Source: Microcystis wesenbergii NRERC-220 (GTDB taxonomy: Bacteria > Cyanobacteriota > Cyanobacteriia > Cyanobacteriales > Microcystaceae). From it: 64,000 bases of DNA. Within the stretch, counting starts at the first letter, position 1, and every line of letters starts with the position of its first letter. The translations under genes and the position numbers were made by a program. Where the stretch lies: the NCBI RefSeq assembly GCF_032027425.1, contig NZ_JAVSJA010000001.1, positions 2,679,501 to 2,743,500 of the forward strand, read 5' to 3'. Of the stretch, positions 53,441 through 62,929 are shown piece after piece. The notes beneath the pieces were generated by a model. It saw nothing but the letters and a program-made list of their open reading frames with translations, did no database searches and was not told where the DNA came from.

Positions 53441-53529
53441 TTTTTGGTTTTCCTTGGGTCAACCCAATCGACGATAATTGCTATGATTACTAGGTTCGGT
53501 AGAGCCGATTTTTTTTAAGCATTTAACAT

Positions 53530-53778
53530 TTAAGCACCCAATCTTCCTTCTAAAATGCCAATGATGGACAAATCCTCATCTAAGGTTTCCCAATGTAATC
53601 CCGTGCCATCACAAATTAACTCAACCTCTGCTAATTGTTCAAAGGTTGCTTTTGATAAGCGTTTATTTTTATAAGCAGGAAAACGAATTTCTCTATCGTC
53701 TTCTAAACGAATACAAATCCATTTATCTTCAACCCAAACTTTTTGAGCTTTTACTATGCTTTCATGTACCAAATACAT
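53530..53778 (-). CDS. DUF2442 protein
   Basis: The 82-residue protein shows DUF2442 features: VKAQKVWVEDKWICIRLEDD and KRLSKATFEQLAEVELICDG, then GLHWETLDEDLSI. It is encoded after a DUF4160 gene, overlapping it by 17 bp; the pair is frequent and is thought to be a TA-like module. DUF2442 is the likely antitoxin or partner. This assignment follows from pairing, not from any seen active site. Confidence 0.85.
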   Translation of the reverse strand: MYLVHESIVKAQKVWVEDKWICIRLEDDREIRFPAYKNKRLSKATFEQLAEVELICDGTGLHWETLDEDLSIIGILEGRLGA

Positions 53779-53998
53779 CGTGCCATTTCCTCCGTATTAT
53801 TTCTATATTTTCTGTAATGATAACTTCAGCCCGAACAATTTCTTTGGTTTTTAGACCTTTAGCATAATCCAATTCTAGCGGCTCTAGCCAAAATTTAGCA
53901 TATCCGCCGCCCCGTCGAACGTGAACGTGCATGGGTTCATTGCCTTCATTGGCATAGAAAAAGAAAACATAGCCTTCCAGTCTGAAAATTTCTGGCAT
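53762..53998 (-). CDS. DUF4160 protein
   Basis: The 78-residue protein from ATG at 53998 has the DUF4160 signature MPEIFRLEGYVFFFYANEGN, then EPMHVHVRRGGGYAKFWLEP. The frame is open to 54055, but the family begins at the MPEIF methionine. It overlaps the DUF2442 gene and probably forms a TA-like pair. Its HVHV histidines could be catalytic; the activity is not known. Confidence 0.85.
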   Translation of the reverse strand: MPEIFRLEGYVFFFYANEGNEPMHVHVRRGGGYAKFWLEPLELDYAKGLKTKEIVRAEVIITENIEIIRRKWHDVFGT

Positions 53999-54207
53999 GA
54001 GGTTAAAGCTTATTTTGCCGGATTTCGCCAAGCATGAAATGTAACGCACCATCAATTTTATAATATTCGGTGGGTTATGCTACAGTGCTTGTCATCTTGG
54101 TGCGATCACTGTTTTAGAGAACGAAAAGCGATCGCATCCTTTCCTAGGTTGGGTCATCGGAGCGAAACCCAACAGCCAACACCTAAATCCGTCTGAATCT
54201 TTTTTTT

Positions 54208-54283
54208 GGGTTTCCTTGGGTCTATTGTTGGGTTTCCTTGGGTCTATTGTTGGGTTTCCTTGGGTTTATTGTTGGGTTTCCTT
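54208..54283. repeat. 22-bp tandem repeat
   Basis: About 3.5 copies of GGGTTTCCTTGGGTCTATTG (plus TT) follow each other with one change. The array ends against a fragment of a TPR gene. Confidence 0.9.
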
Positions 54284-54285
54284 AC

Positions 54286-54414
54286 GTCTATCGGCTAGAC
54301 AAGGAAAAAGCGATCGAGGATTTCCGACAAGCCGCCGAACTGTTCCGCCAGCAAGGGAACGCGCCAGCACGCGAAAAAGCCCTGCAATTCCTACGGCAAT
54401 TAGGCGCGGTCTAG
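54286..54414 (+). pseudogene. Fragment of a TPR-protein C-terminus
   Basis: The frame VYRLDKEKAIEDFRQAAELF, then RQQGNAPAREKALQFLRQLG and AV ending in TAG resembles the last repeat and tail of the proteins at 50111 and 55196. There is no start or upstream domain; a 22-bp tandem repeat abuts its 5' side. It is a relic of a third protease-TPR or TPR gene. Confidence 0.75.
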
Positions 54415-54459
54415 ATACTCGATCGATTTTGAATCTCACCCCGAAAAAAGCGATCGATC

Positions 54460-55017
54460 TTACAGCAAGATTTCTAGCGCTAGGGTGAACCCCGGAACCA
54501 CATCTTCCCCGCTTAAAATCGCGTTCTCGGGATAACAGGTAATCGTCCCGTCCTGACGGTAGACGAAAGCCTGTTTATTGTGGCGATCGATCAACCATCC
54601 TAACTTCACCCCGTTCTCCCGATACTCCTCCATTTTCCGCTTTAACTTGGATAAACTATCGGTTTTAGAACGGATCTCGATCACGAAATCCGGCGCGAGA
54701 TCGAGAAATTCATCCTCCCTTTCCTGCCAACCGGACGGTAAACGTTCTCTCGCCACGAAAGCCACATCGGGAGAGCGTACCGCGCTATTGGCCAGTTTAA
54801 AACCGCCGCTAGAACTAAATACCTCTCCTAACCCGTTCTGTTCGACCCAGTAGAGCAGGCGAGCGCCGGCTTTCAGTTCTCGATTCGCTGAAATACTTCC
54901 GATCGGGGGCATAGTGACTAACGTTCCATCTGCATTGCGTTCAAAGCCTAATTCCGGGTTCTGACAACTGAGGCGAATTAATTCCGCATCAGTAATCGTC
55001 GGGGATTTGCTTACCAT
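54460..55017 (-). CDS. Uma2-family (DUF820) putative endonuclease
   Basis: The 185-residue protein has the DUF820 core: FERNADGTLVTMPPIGSISA, SPDVAFVARERLPSGWQERE, PDFVIEIRSKTDSLSKLKRK and LGWLIDRHNKQAFVYRQ. The catalytic-type Asp and Glu in DFVIEIRS are present. It is related to the protein at 28401 but in a different subgroup. It is opposite in direction to the exported-protein cluster. Confidence 0.92.
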   Translation of the reverse strand: MVSKSPTITDAELIRLSCQNPELGFERNADGTLVTMPPIGSISANRELKAGARLLYWVEQNGLGEVFSSSGGFKLANSAVRSPDVAFVARERLPSGWQEREDEFLDLAPDFVIEIRSKTDSLSKLKRKMEEYRENGVKLGWLIDRHNKQAFVYRQDGTITCYPENAILSGEDVVPGFTLALEILL

Positions 55018-55195
55018 ATTGCATCAAAAAAAACAAGTATTTTTCACTAAATGATAACAAAGCGATGCCGATTGCCGCGCTTTTTCCTTTTGTACCCGAA
55101 AGGAAAAAAAATTGATCGCCCTATCCTGCATATTCCCAAAAAAGCAACCGATGAATTAGGTAGAAGCTCAAATCATCCTCACCGAGGCACTACCC

Positions 55196-55690
55196 ATGAA
55201 ATCCTTCGCCCTTCTCACCACCGTCAGCCTAATCGGCCTCTCCACCCTCGCCACTGTTCACCCCGTTATGGCCCTAGAAAGCCGACAACCAGCCGAAACC
55301 CGGATCGCTCAAGCGAACTACAAAGAAGCGATCGCCTACTTTAACCGGGGAATTAACTACATCCAACAGGAAAAATATGATCTCGCCCTCGCTCAATTCA
55401 CCAGAGCGATCGAACTCGATTCGGACTATGCCGAAGCTTACCTCAGTCGGGGCATGATTTACACGATTCGCGAACAATGGCGGCCGGCGTTTCAAGACCT
55501 GAACACCGCGATCCGACTAAACCCCCGCGCTGCCTACGCTTACCATTTCCGCGGATACGTCCACCTCGCATTTAACCAGAGACAAAATGCGATCGCCGAT
55601 CTAACAACGGCCGCCGAATTATTTCGCCAGCAGGGAAACACAGAAATGTACAACAGCGCCATAGAAGCACTACGGCAGATAGGTGCGTAA
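55196..55690 (+). CDS. Exported small TPR protein
   Basis: The 164-residue protein has a signal peptide (about 1-26, TLATVHPVMALES). Three TPRs follow (EAIAYFNRGINYIQQEKYDL, then ALAQFTRAIELDSDYAEAYL, and AFQDLNTAIRLNPRAAY). The C-terminal tail AELFRQQGNTEMYNSAIEAL resembles that of the protease-TPR proteins. It is the first gene of a same-strand cluster of exported proteins. It may be a partner or an ancestor of their TPR tails. Confidence 0.88.
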   Translation: MKSFALLTTVSLIGLSTLATVHPVMALESRQPAETRIAQANYKEAIAYFNRGINYIQQEKYDLALAQFTRAIELDSDYAEAYLSRGMIYTIREQWRPAFQDLNTAIRLNPRAAYAYHFRGYVHLAFNQRQNAIADLTTAAELFRQQGNTEMYNSAIEALRQIGA

Positions 55691-55805
55691 TACCATTTTT
55701 CATAAGTAATGGCAGAGATGGTTAATCGCCCTCACCCCCAACCCCCCCGACGTCGGGGGGGCAAGGGGGGGTAAGATACCTGCCAAGAATAAAGAAAAAT
55801 GGTAT
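55690..55805. mobile_element. 116-bp element with perfect 11-bp inverted ends
   Basis: ATACCATTTTT at 55690-55700 and AAAAATGGTAT at 55795-55805 are exact inverted copies. The centre has a perfect palindrome CCCCCCGACGTCGGGGGG (55743-55760). No coding capacity. It looks like a MITE between the TPR gene and the next protease gene. Confidence 0.8.
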
Positions 55806-55950
55806 AAGTTGCAAGGGAGAGCGATCGCTCTCCCCCTCTAAACTTTTGTGAAAAAAGCAACCTGAAGACTTAAAACTTGATCGCATAATTGGGAAAAAAC
55901 CAACGATAACATCCTTGCAAGTATCCCTCGACTAAAGAGGAGCCAACCCG

Positions 55951-57066
55951 ATGAAACCAATTACTTTCACCCTATCGGTGCTACTGGCCACCACTGGCCT
56001 ACTGGTTCAACCAGGAAACTTCCTGATGGAAAACGTTCCACCCCTCCTCGCCCAGGATCAGACCGCTTCTAGAGTCTATCAGAAAGCCAGCCCCGCCGTC
56101 GTCACCGTCAAAAATGGCAGCGGCCACGGTAGCGGCTTTCTCGTCAGTCCCGACGGTATCATCATTACCAACGCCCACGTTGTTGCGGACGGCCCCCGGG
56201 TGGTGACGGTGAAATTTTCCAACGGACAGCAGGCCTCGGCAGACGTGATCGGCTTCGCTAAAAATGGCGTGGATTTAGCCGTCCTGCGGATTTATAACCG
56301 CCAAAACCTGCCCTATCTTCCCCTCGCCCGTCCGAACTCCGCCAAGGTCGGCGAAAGCGTTTTCGTCATCGGTACACCCCTAGAAGAAGACTATCAAAAT
56401 ACCCTCACCCAAGGGATTATCAGCCGCCTCGACCCCCAGAAGGGGCAAATTCAACACAGTGCCAATACAAACCCCGGTAATTCGGGAGGTCCGGTGTTAA
56501 ACTCTCAGGGACAAGTAGTCGGCGTACATTATCAAGGCGATAACCAAAGTTTAGTTTATAACTCCCAAGGAAAGCCGATCGGCTATACCAAAAGTGGCAT
56601 TAATTTTGCCATCTCCCTCGATCGCCTGCAAGCTTTCCTGAAGGCAGTGGAGCGAGGGGATGTCTCTTCCGTCTCTACCCTGGCTAGGGGGAATCAAGAG
56701 CAGCCCATCCTCAGCCTTGCCCTCAACGGTCAGGCAATCCAGGGCGAGTTAAGGGAAGGCGATGCTCAGTTGCAGGATGGCAGCTACTACGACCTCTATC
56801 AATTTCAAGGTCGCGCCGGACAGAGAGTTGTCCTAGACATGAGCAGCCAACAGATTAATCCCGTCTTGACCTTGTACCGCGTTGTTAAATCCTCTGAGGG
56901 GGAGAAATTCGAGAAAATAGCGGACAACGACGATCGCGCTCCCGGGGATTTTAACGCTCGACTCGTAACCGAATTACCCACCGATGGAGTTTATATCCTA
57001 GTGGCCAACTCTCGCGAAGGGGGTGAATCGGGTCGCTACACCCTCAACGCCGCCGCTAACCCTTAA
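55951..57066 (+). CDS. HtrA-like serine protease with PPC domain
   Basis: The 371-residue exported protein has a signal peptide (about 1-35). A trypsin-like domain follows with His in IIITNAHVVADG, Asp in NGVDLAVLRI and Ser in TNPGNSGGPVLNS. After about 245 it carries a pre-peptidase C-terminal (PPC) domain (DLYQFQGRAGQRVVLDMSSQ, then TDGVYILVANSREGGESGRY). No PDZ domain is seen. The protein may handle misfolded or extracellular proteins. It is second in the exported-protein cluster. Confidence 0.92.
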   Translation: MKPITFTLSVLLATTGLLVQPGNFLMENVPPLLAQDQTASRVYQKASPAVVTVKNGSGHGSGFLVSPDGIIITNAHVVADGPRVVTVKFSNGQQASADVIGFAKNGVDLAVLRIYNRQNLPYLPLARPNSAKVGESVFVIGTPLEEDYQNTLTQGIISRLDPQKGQIQHSANTNPGNSGGPVLNSQGQVVGVHYQGDNQSLVYNSQGKPIGYTKSGINFAISLDRLQAFLKAVERGDVSSVSTLARGNQEQPILSLALNGQAIQGELREGDAQLQDGSYYDLYQFQGRAGQRVVLDMSSQQINPVLTLYRVVKSSEGEKFEKIADNDDRAPGDFNARLVTELPTDGVYILVANSREGGESGRYTLNAAANP

Positions 57067-57125
57067 ATAATCCCATTTTGACCCTAATCACGATTCTAAT
57101 CCCTATTTTCTGAGGAACTATCCCT

Positions 57126-57734
57126 ATGAACTCTAGATATATTTCCCACCGTCTCGCTTGCGTCGGCCTCCTCGCCACTGTCCTCCTCGGTGGTATCGCC
57201 CCCGGTTTCAGCCAATCGACCACCCCGAATGGCGTCACCTTCTTCTGTAAAGAGGTGTTTGATCGCGCATCGGGAGAGAAAATCCCCGCCACCCTCGCTT
57301 GGATTCCCGAAAGGAACGGCAATGTGCGGATTATCGGCTGGAAATCGGAATATTTCTCCAAACGTTCCCCGGTTCGTTGCCAGGAAGTCACGCAAAATTT
57401 CCAGAAAGCCTATGACCAAGGGCGTTTTAACTACCTTACCACCGGCCGGGCGAAAGGATACCCGATCATCTGCAGCGTTTCACGATCCGGCGATCCCTGC
57501 GACGGCAATAGCCAACTTTTTACCCTCAAACCCCACGATAACCCCGATCTGGTCTTGCAACAACTCATGGACATCCTAGAGGGGAAAAGCTCGGATATGC
57601 TCCTCCAGAGTTCCGGAGATAAAACCTATATCTCGATGACGGAGTTTTTCGCCAAAGCACCACTCGCCGATCGCGACGCGCCCTGTGGTACGAGATCGGC
57701 TGGCCCGCAAAATAATTGCGTTCCCACCCGCTAG
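57126..57734 (+). CDS. COP23-domain exported protein
   Basis: The 202-residue protein has a signal peptide (about 1-30, ending FSQS). The COP23 core follows, TFFCKEVFDR and PATLAWIPERNGNVRIIGWK, then RCQEVTQNFQKAYDQGRFNY and CDGNSQLFTLKPHDNPDLVL. Four or more cysteines suggest disulfides. COP23 was described as a circadian oscillating periplasmic protein in Cyanothece; the role is unknown. It lies 59 bp after the HtrA-like gene and 39 bp before the large protease-TPR gene. Confidence 0.85.
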   Translation: MNSRYISHRLACVGLLATVLLGGIAPGFSQSTTPNGVTFFCKEVFDRASGEKIPATLAWIPERNGNVRIIGWKSEYFSKRSPVRCQEVTQNFQKAYDQGRFNYLTTGRAKGYPIICSVSRSGDPCDGNSQLFTLKPHDNPDLVLQQLMDILEGKSSDMLLQSSGDKTYISMTEFFAKAPLADRDAPCGTRSAGPQNNCVPTR

Positions 57735-57773
57735 AATTTTCGCTGTTTTACCCCGAATTTCCCCATAATAACC

Positions 57774-60700
57774 ATGTTGAAACCCTTTCCCCTACTCCTA
57801 AGCCTCCTACTTCTGCCCGTCGTACCGGTTAAAGCGATATCCCCTTTCTCTGCTCCGGCGATCGTGGCGGAAGACAGCCCAAACGCGCAGATCGAGCGAT
57901 CGATCCGTCAAGTCACTGTTAAGATTACTAGCGAGATAAATCGGGGATCGGGAATCATTATCGGGAAAAAAGGCAGTATATACCTCGTTTTGACCAACGC
58001 TCACGTTACCCGCGGCGCGACCACCCTACAGATCCAAACCCACGACGGCCAAACCCGCACAGCCTCGATCGCGCCGAATTCCCTTTTGGAAGATAAGGAT
58101 CTGGCCCTACTGGAGTTTAGCGATACCAGGGATTATGCGATCGCTAAAATTAGCGCCATTCCCCTGGAAGCGGGACTAGATATCACCGTAACTGGTTATT
58201 CCGCAGAAACGGGGCAGTACACCACCGATAACGGGAAAATTGAACAGACGAGCGATCGACCCCTCCGGGAGGGCTACAGCGTCGGTTATAGTGGCGAGAT
58301 CGTGCAGGGAATGAGTGGCGGTGGTATCTTTTTCGACGATGAGTTAATCGGTATTAACGGGCGATCGGCCTATCCGATTCTCTCTAACTACATCTACGAA
58401 GACGGTACAAAACCCACAGACGCAGAAATCCAACAGATGAGAGCGGTTAATTGGGGCATTTCCATCAATACCCTATTAACCTACATCCGTCCCGAAATCC
58501 TCAGCGCCTATAACCTACCTCTACCGCAGGTGAACCCCGATATAGAAACCACCGCCCCTACTGACTATATCGCCGAATTAGAAACAAAAGCCAAGGGTTT
58601 CACCGTGCGGATTGATAGTAGCAGTAAAGCCAATGGAAGTGGCGTAATTATCGCTAAAGAAGGGAATATTTACACAGTTTTAACCGCCGCTCACGTCCTC
58701 TGCGAAAAAATCGCCGAGGAGAAAACCTGTGTCAATTTCACCTACACCTTCGTCACCAGGGACGGCAAAACTCGAAACATCGAGAAAAGCACCATCATCC
58801 GGCAGGAAGGGGTAGATTTAGCAGTTTTTCAGTTTGAAAGCCGAGACAATTATCCCGTTGCGGAAATAGCGAATTATAACCCAAATACCAGAGATTATGT
58901 TTTTGCGGCAGGATTTCCGAAAATTGGCAACAATCCCTCGAAATGGTTGTTTAGTGGCGGTACAATTAACGATAAAGAAGGGGGATTAATACAAACCCGC
59001 CAAAGTGACTTAAGCACTCAACAAAGTGGAACATTACAAAGTGTTGCTTCTTTAACCGGAGGCTATGAATTAGTTTATACCAGCATCACATTTGGGGGCA
59101 TGAGTGGCGGTGCAGTCTTAGACTCCCAGGGGAGAGTAATAGGGATTCATGGACGTTCAGAAGGAGCAGGGGTAGGGAAAATTCAGTTAGGGTTTAGTTT
59201 AGGGATTCCCATTAGCACTTTTATCGGATTGCAAGAAAGATTGAAGGTAAAACCGCAATTATTAACCACTACTCAACCCCAAGTTAGTCAGCAACAAAAA
59301 CAAGAAATTATTAAAGCGATTGATAGTATTATTGTTCCTAATACGAATGCAACAGCGGATATTTGGATAGAAAGGGGGGGACAATTACATCGGTTAGGAA
59401 GGTATGAGGAAGCAATTAAAGCCTTTGATGAGGCGATTAAGCAAAATGACCCCGATAATGTCTATTTAGCTTGGTATGGGAAGGGATTTGCGTTAGGTAA
59501 TTTAGGTCAATATCAACCAGCTATAGAAGCTTTGCAACAAGCGATTAATACCTTACCTAAAGGGGAAGATTTAAAGAACTTTCACAGTAGTATTTTACAA
59601 CTGCAAAGTGTAGTTTATCGCTCTTTAGAAAATTATGAGCAAGCCTTAACGGTGATTAATCAGGCGATTTCTCTGTTTCCCAATAACCCCAATTACTATA
59701 ACGAGAAATATGTAGTATTAAGTGAATTAAAACGCTATGATGAGGGATTAGCGGCGATTACTCAGGCAATTCATCTCGCTCCCCGTGCTGCTTGGTATGG
59801 CAATCGGGGGGTTCTTTACTCTGACTTGCAGAAATACGAATTAGCTCTCTCTGACTACAACAAAGCTATTGACATTAATCCTAATTATGCTATGGCTTAC
59901 TACAATCGGGGGATTCTTTACTATAACCAGCAGAAATACGAATTAGCCCTCTCTGACTACAACAAAGCTATTGACATTAATCCTAATGATGCTTTGGCTT
60001 ACAACAATCGGGGGGTTCTTTACTCTGACTTGCAGAAATACGAATTAGCCCTCTCTGACTACAGCAAAGCCATTGACATTAATCCTAATGATGCTAAGGC
60101 TTACTACAATCGGGGGAATCTTTACAAAAACTTGCAGAAATACGATTTAGCCCTCTCTGACTACAGCAAAGCCATTGAAATTAATCCTAAGTTTGCTATG
60201 GCTTACAACAATCGGGGGGTTCTTTACTCTGACTTGCAGAAATACGAATTAGCCCTCTCTGACTTCAGCAAAGCCATTGAAATTAATCGTAATTTTGCTA
60301 TGGCTTACAACAATCGGGGGGTTCTTTACTCTGACTTGCAGAAATACGAATTAGCTCTCTCTGACTACAACAAAGCCATTGACATTAATCCTAATGATGC
60401 TGACGCTTACAACAATCGGGGGTTTCTTTACTATAACCAGCAGAAATACGAATTAGCCCTCTCTGACTACAACAAAGCTATTGACATTAATCCTAATTAT
60501 GCTAATGCTTACAACAATCGGGGGGTTCTTTACAAAAACTTGCAGAAATACGAATTAGCTCTCTCTGACTACAACAAAGCCATTGACATTAATCCTAATT
60601 ATGCTAATGCTTACAACAATCGGGGGCTTCTTTACCATAACCAGCAGAAATACGAATTAGCATTAGATGATTACAACAAAGCCATTGAAATTAATCCTAA

Positions 60701-62918
60701 GTTTGCTATGGCTTACAACAATCGGGGGGTTCTTTACTCTGACTTGCAGAAATACGAATTAGCCCTCTCTGACTTCAGCAAAGCCATTGAAATTAATCGT
60801 AATTTTGCTATGGCTTACAACAATCGGGGGGTTCTTTACTCTGACTTGCAGAAATACGAATTAGCTCTCTCTGACTACAACAAAGCCATTGACATTAATC
60901 CTAATGATGCTGATGCTTACGTCAATCGGGGGAATCTTTACTCTGACTTGCAGAAATACGATTTAGCCCTCTCTGACTACAACAAAGCTATTGACATTAA
61001 TCCTAATTATGCTGATGCTTACTACAATCGGGGGAATCTTTACTATAACCAGCAGAAATACGAATTAGCCCTCTCTGACTACAACAAAGCCATTGACATT
61101 AATCCTAATTATGCTAATGCTTACAACAATCGGGGGAATCTTTACTATAACCAGCAGAAATACGAATTAGCCCTCTCTGACTACAACAAAGCCATTGACA
61201 TTAATCCTAATGATGCTGATGCTTACGTCAATCGGGGGAATCTTTACTATAACCAGCAGAAATACGATTTAGCCCTCTCTGACTACAACAAAGCCATTGA
61301 CATTAATCCTAATGATGCTGATGCTTACTACAATCGGGGGAATCTTTACTATAACCAGCAGAAATACGAATTAGCCCTCTCTGACTACAACAAAGCCATT
61401 GACATTAATCCTAATTATGCTAATGCTTACAACAATCGGGGGAATCTTTACTATAACCAGCAGAAATACGATTTAGCCCTCTCTGACTACAACAAAGCCA
61501 TTGACATTAATCCTAATGATGCTAATGCTTACAACAATCGGGGGAATCTTTACTATAACCAGCAGAAATACGATTTAGCCCTCTCTGACTACAACAAAGC
61601 CATTGACATTAATCCTAATGATGCTGATGCTTACGTCAATCGGGGGAATCTTTACTCTGACTTGCAGAAATACGATTTAGCCCTCTCTGACTACAACAAA
61701 GCTATTGACATTAATCCTAATTATGCTGATGCTTACTACAATCGGGGGGTTCTTTACTCTGACTTGCAGAAATACGAATTAGCCCTCTCTGACTACAACA
61801 AAGCCATTGACATTAATCCTAATTATGCTGATGCTTACTACAATCGGGGGGTTCTTTACTCTGACTTGCAGAAATACGAATTAGCCCTCTCTGACTACAA
61901 CAAAGCCATTGACATTAATCCTAATTATGCTGATGCTTACTACAATCGGGGGATTCTTTACTCTGACTTGCAGAAATACGATTTAGCCCTCTCTGACTAC
62001 AACAAAGCTATTGACATTAATCCTAATTATGCTGATGCTTACTACAATCGGGGGATTCTTTACTCTGACTTGCAGAAATACGAATTAGCCCTCTCTGACT
62101 ACAACAAAGCTATTGACATTAATCCTAATTATGCTAATGCTTACAACAATCGGGGGAATCTTTACTCTGACTTGCAGAAATACGAATTAGCCCTCTCTGA
62201 CTACAACAAAGCTATTGACATTAATCCTAATTATGCTGATGCTTACTACAATCGGGGGATTCTTTACTCTGACTTGCAGAAATACGAATTAGCCCTCTCT
62301 GACTACAACAAAGCTATTGACATTAATCCTAATTATGCTAATGCTTACAACAATCGGGGGAATCTTTACTCTGACTTGCAGAAATACGAATTAGCCCTCT
62401 CTGACTACAACAAAGCTATTGACATTAATCCTAATTATGCTAATGCTTACAACAATCGGGGGAATCTTTACTCTGACTTGCAGAAATACGAATTAGCCCT
62501 CTCTGACTACAACAAAGCTATTGACATTAATCCTAATTATGCTAATGCTTACAACAATCGGGGGAATCTTTACTATAACCAGCAGAAATACGATTTAGCC
62601 CTCTCTGACTACAACAAAGCTATTGACATTAATCCTAATTATGCTAATGCTTACAACAATCGGGGGAATCTTTACTATAACCAGCAGAAATACGATTTAG
62701 CCCTCTCTGACTACAACAAAGCCATTGACATTAATCCTAATGATGCTGATGCTTACGTCAATCGGGGGGTTGTTTATGCCCTGACAAGAGAGTTTCCAAA
62801 AGCCCTTGCTGATGCCGAAAAAGCCTCAGAATTATATCGTCAACAAGGGAATGAAGCAGGTTATCAACAAGCTCAAAAACTAATCAGCATGATTCGCCAA
62901 GAAATGAGTAAAAATTAG
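57774..62918 (+). CDS. Double trypsin-like protease with 30-repeat TPR array (copy 2)
   Basis: The 1714-residue exported protein is the paralogue of the protein at 50111. It has a signal peptide and two S1 domains with complete triads (LTNAHVT, KDLALLEF, GMSGGGIF; then LTAAHVLC, GVDLAVFQF, GGMSGGAVL). The C-terminal two-thirds is TPRs. From 59802 to 62760 the DNA repeats 29 times with a period of exactly 102 bp (34 residues) and no indel. Units differ mainly in SDLQ, YNQQ or KNLQ after the LY and in the loop. A non-repeat tail (ALTREFPKALADAEKASELY) ends it. The higBA genes start 11 bp later. Confidence 0.93.
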   Translation: MLKPFPLLLSLLLLPVVPVKAISPFSAPAIVAEDSPNAQIERSIRQVTVKITSEINRGSGIIIGKKGSIYLVLTNAHVTRGATTLQIQTHDGQTRTASIAPNSLLEDKDLALLEFSDTRDYAIAKISAIPLEAGLDITVTGYSAETGQYTTDNGKIEQTSDRPLREGYSVGYSGEIVQGMSGGGIFFDDELIGINGRSAYPILSNYIYEDGTKPTDAEIQQMRAVNWGISINTLLTYIRPEILSAYNLPLPQVNPDIETTAPTDYIAELETKAKGFTVRIDSSSKANGSGVIIAKEGNIYTVLTAAHVLCEKIAEEKTCVNFTYTFVTRDGKTRNIEKSTIIRQEGVDLAVFQFESRDNYPVAEIANYNPNTRDYVFAAGFPKIGNNPSKWLFSGGTINDKEGGLIQTRQSDLSTQQSGTLQSVASLTGGYELVYTSITFGGMSGGAVLDSQGRVIGIHGRSEGAGVGKIQLGFSLGIPISTFIGLQERLKVKPQLLTTTQPQVSQQQKQEIIKAIDSIIVPNTNATADIWIERGGQLHRLGRYEEAIKAFDEAIKQNDPDNVYLAWYGKGFALGNLGQYQPAIEALQQAINTLPKGEDLKNFHSSILQLQSVVYRSLENYEQALTVINQAISLFPNNPNYYNEKYVVLSELKRYDEGLAAITQAIHLAPRAAWYGNRGVLYSDLQKYELALSDYNKAIDINPNYAMAYYNRGILYYNQQKYELALSDYNKAIDINPNDALAYNNRGVLYSDLQKYELALSDYSKAIDINPNDAKAYYNRGNLYKNLQKYDLALSDYSKAIEINPKFAMAYNNRGVLYSDLQKYELALSDFSKAIEINRNFAMAYNNRGVLYSDLQKYELALSDYNKAIDINPNDADAYNNRGFLYYNQQKYELALSDYNKAIDINPNYANAYNNRGVLYKNLQKYELALSDYNKAIDINPNYANAYNNRGLLYHNQQKYELALDDYNKAIEINPKFAMAYNNRGVLYSDLQKYELALSDFSKAIEINRNFAMAYNNRGVLYSDLQKYELALSDYNKAIDINPNDADAYVNRGNLYSDLQKYDLALSDYNKAIDINPNYADAYYNRGNLYYNQQKYELALSDYNKAIDINPNYANAYNNRGNLYYNQQKYELALSDYNKAIDINPNDADAYVNRGNLYYNQQKYDLALSDYNKAIDINPNDADAYYNRGNLYYNQQKYELALSDYNKAIDINPNYANAYNNRGNLYYNQQKYDLALSDYNKAIDINPNDANAYNNRGNLYYNQQKYDLALSDYNKAIDINPNDADAYVNRGNLYSDLQKYDLALSDYNKAIDINPNYADAYYNRGVLYSDLQKYELALSDYNKAIDINPNYADAYYNRGVLYSDLQKYELALSDYNKAIDINPNYADAYYNRGILYSDLQKYDLALSDYNKAIDINPNYADAYYNRGILYSDLQKYELALSDYNKAIDINPNYANAYNNRGNLYSDLQKYELALSDYNKAIDINPNYADAYYNRGILYSDLQKYELALSDYNKAIDINPNYANAYNNRGNLYSDLQKYELALSDYNKAIDINPNYANAYNNRGNLYSDLQKYELALSDYNKAIDINPNYANAYNNRGNLYYNQQKYDLALSDYNKAIDINPNYANAYNNRGNLYYNQQKYDLALSDYNKAIDINPNDADAYVNRGVVYALTREFPKALADAEKASELYRQQGNEAGYQQAQKLISMIRQEMSKN
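59802..62760 (+). repeat. 102-bp TPR-coding tandem array (29 periods)
   Basis: The AATCGGGGG landmark occurs at 59802, 59904 and so on to 62760, always 102 bp apart. Higher-order copies are visible: about 60168-60404 recurs 510 bp (five units) later, and the unit with TACGTCAATCGGGGGAATCT then CTCTGACTTG recurs 714 bp (seven units) later. The codon phase is conserved through all units. Confidence 0.95.
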
Positions 62919-62929
62919 GACAAAAAAAG

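Noticed and set aside
55051-55344. 97-codon open frame
   Set aside because: It overlaps the signal peptide region of the exported TPR gene in another frame and is Pro/Arg/His-rich.
59802-62760. Possible CRISPR array because of regular repeats
   Set aside because: The period is 102 bp with no unique spacers, and the sequence is one open frame of TPRs.
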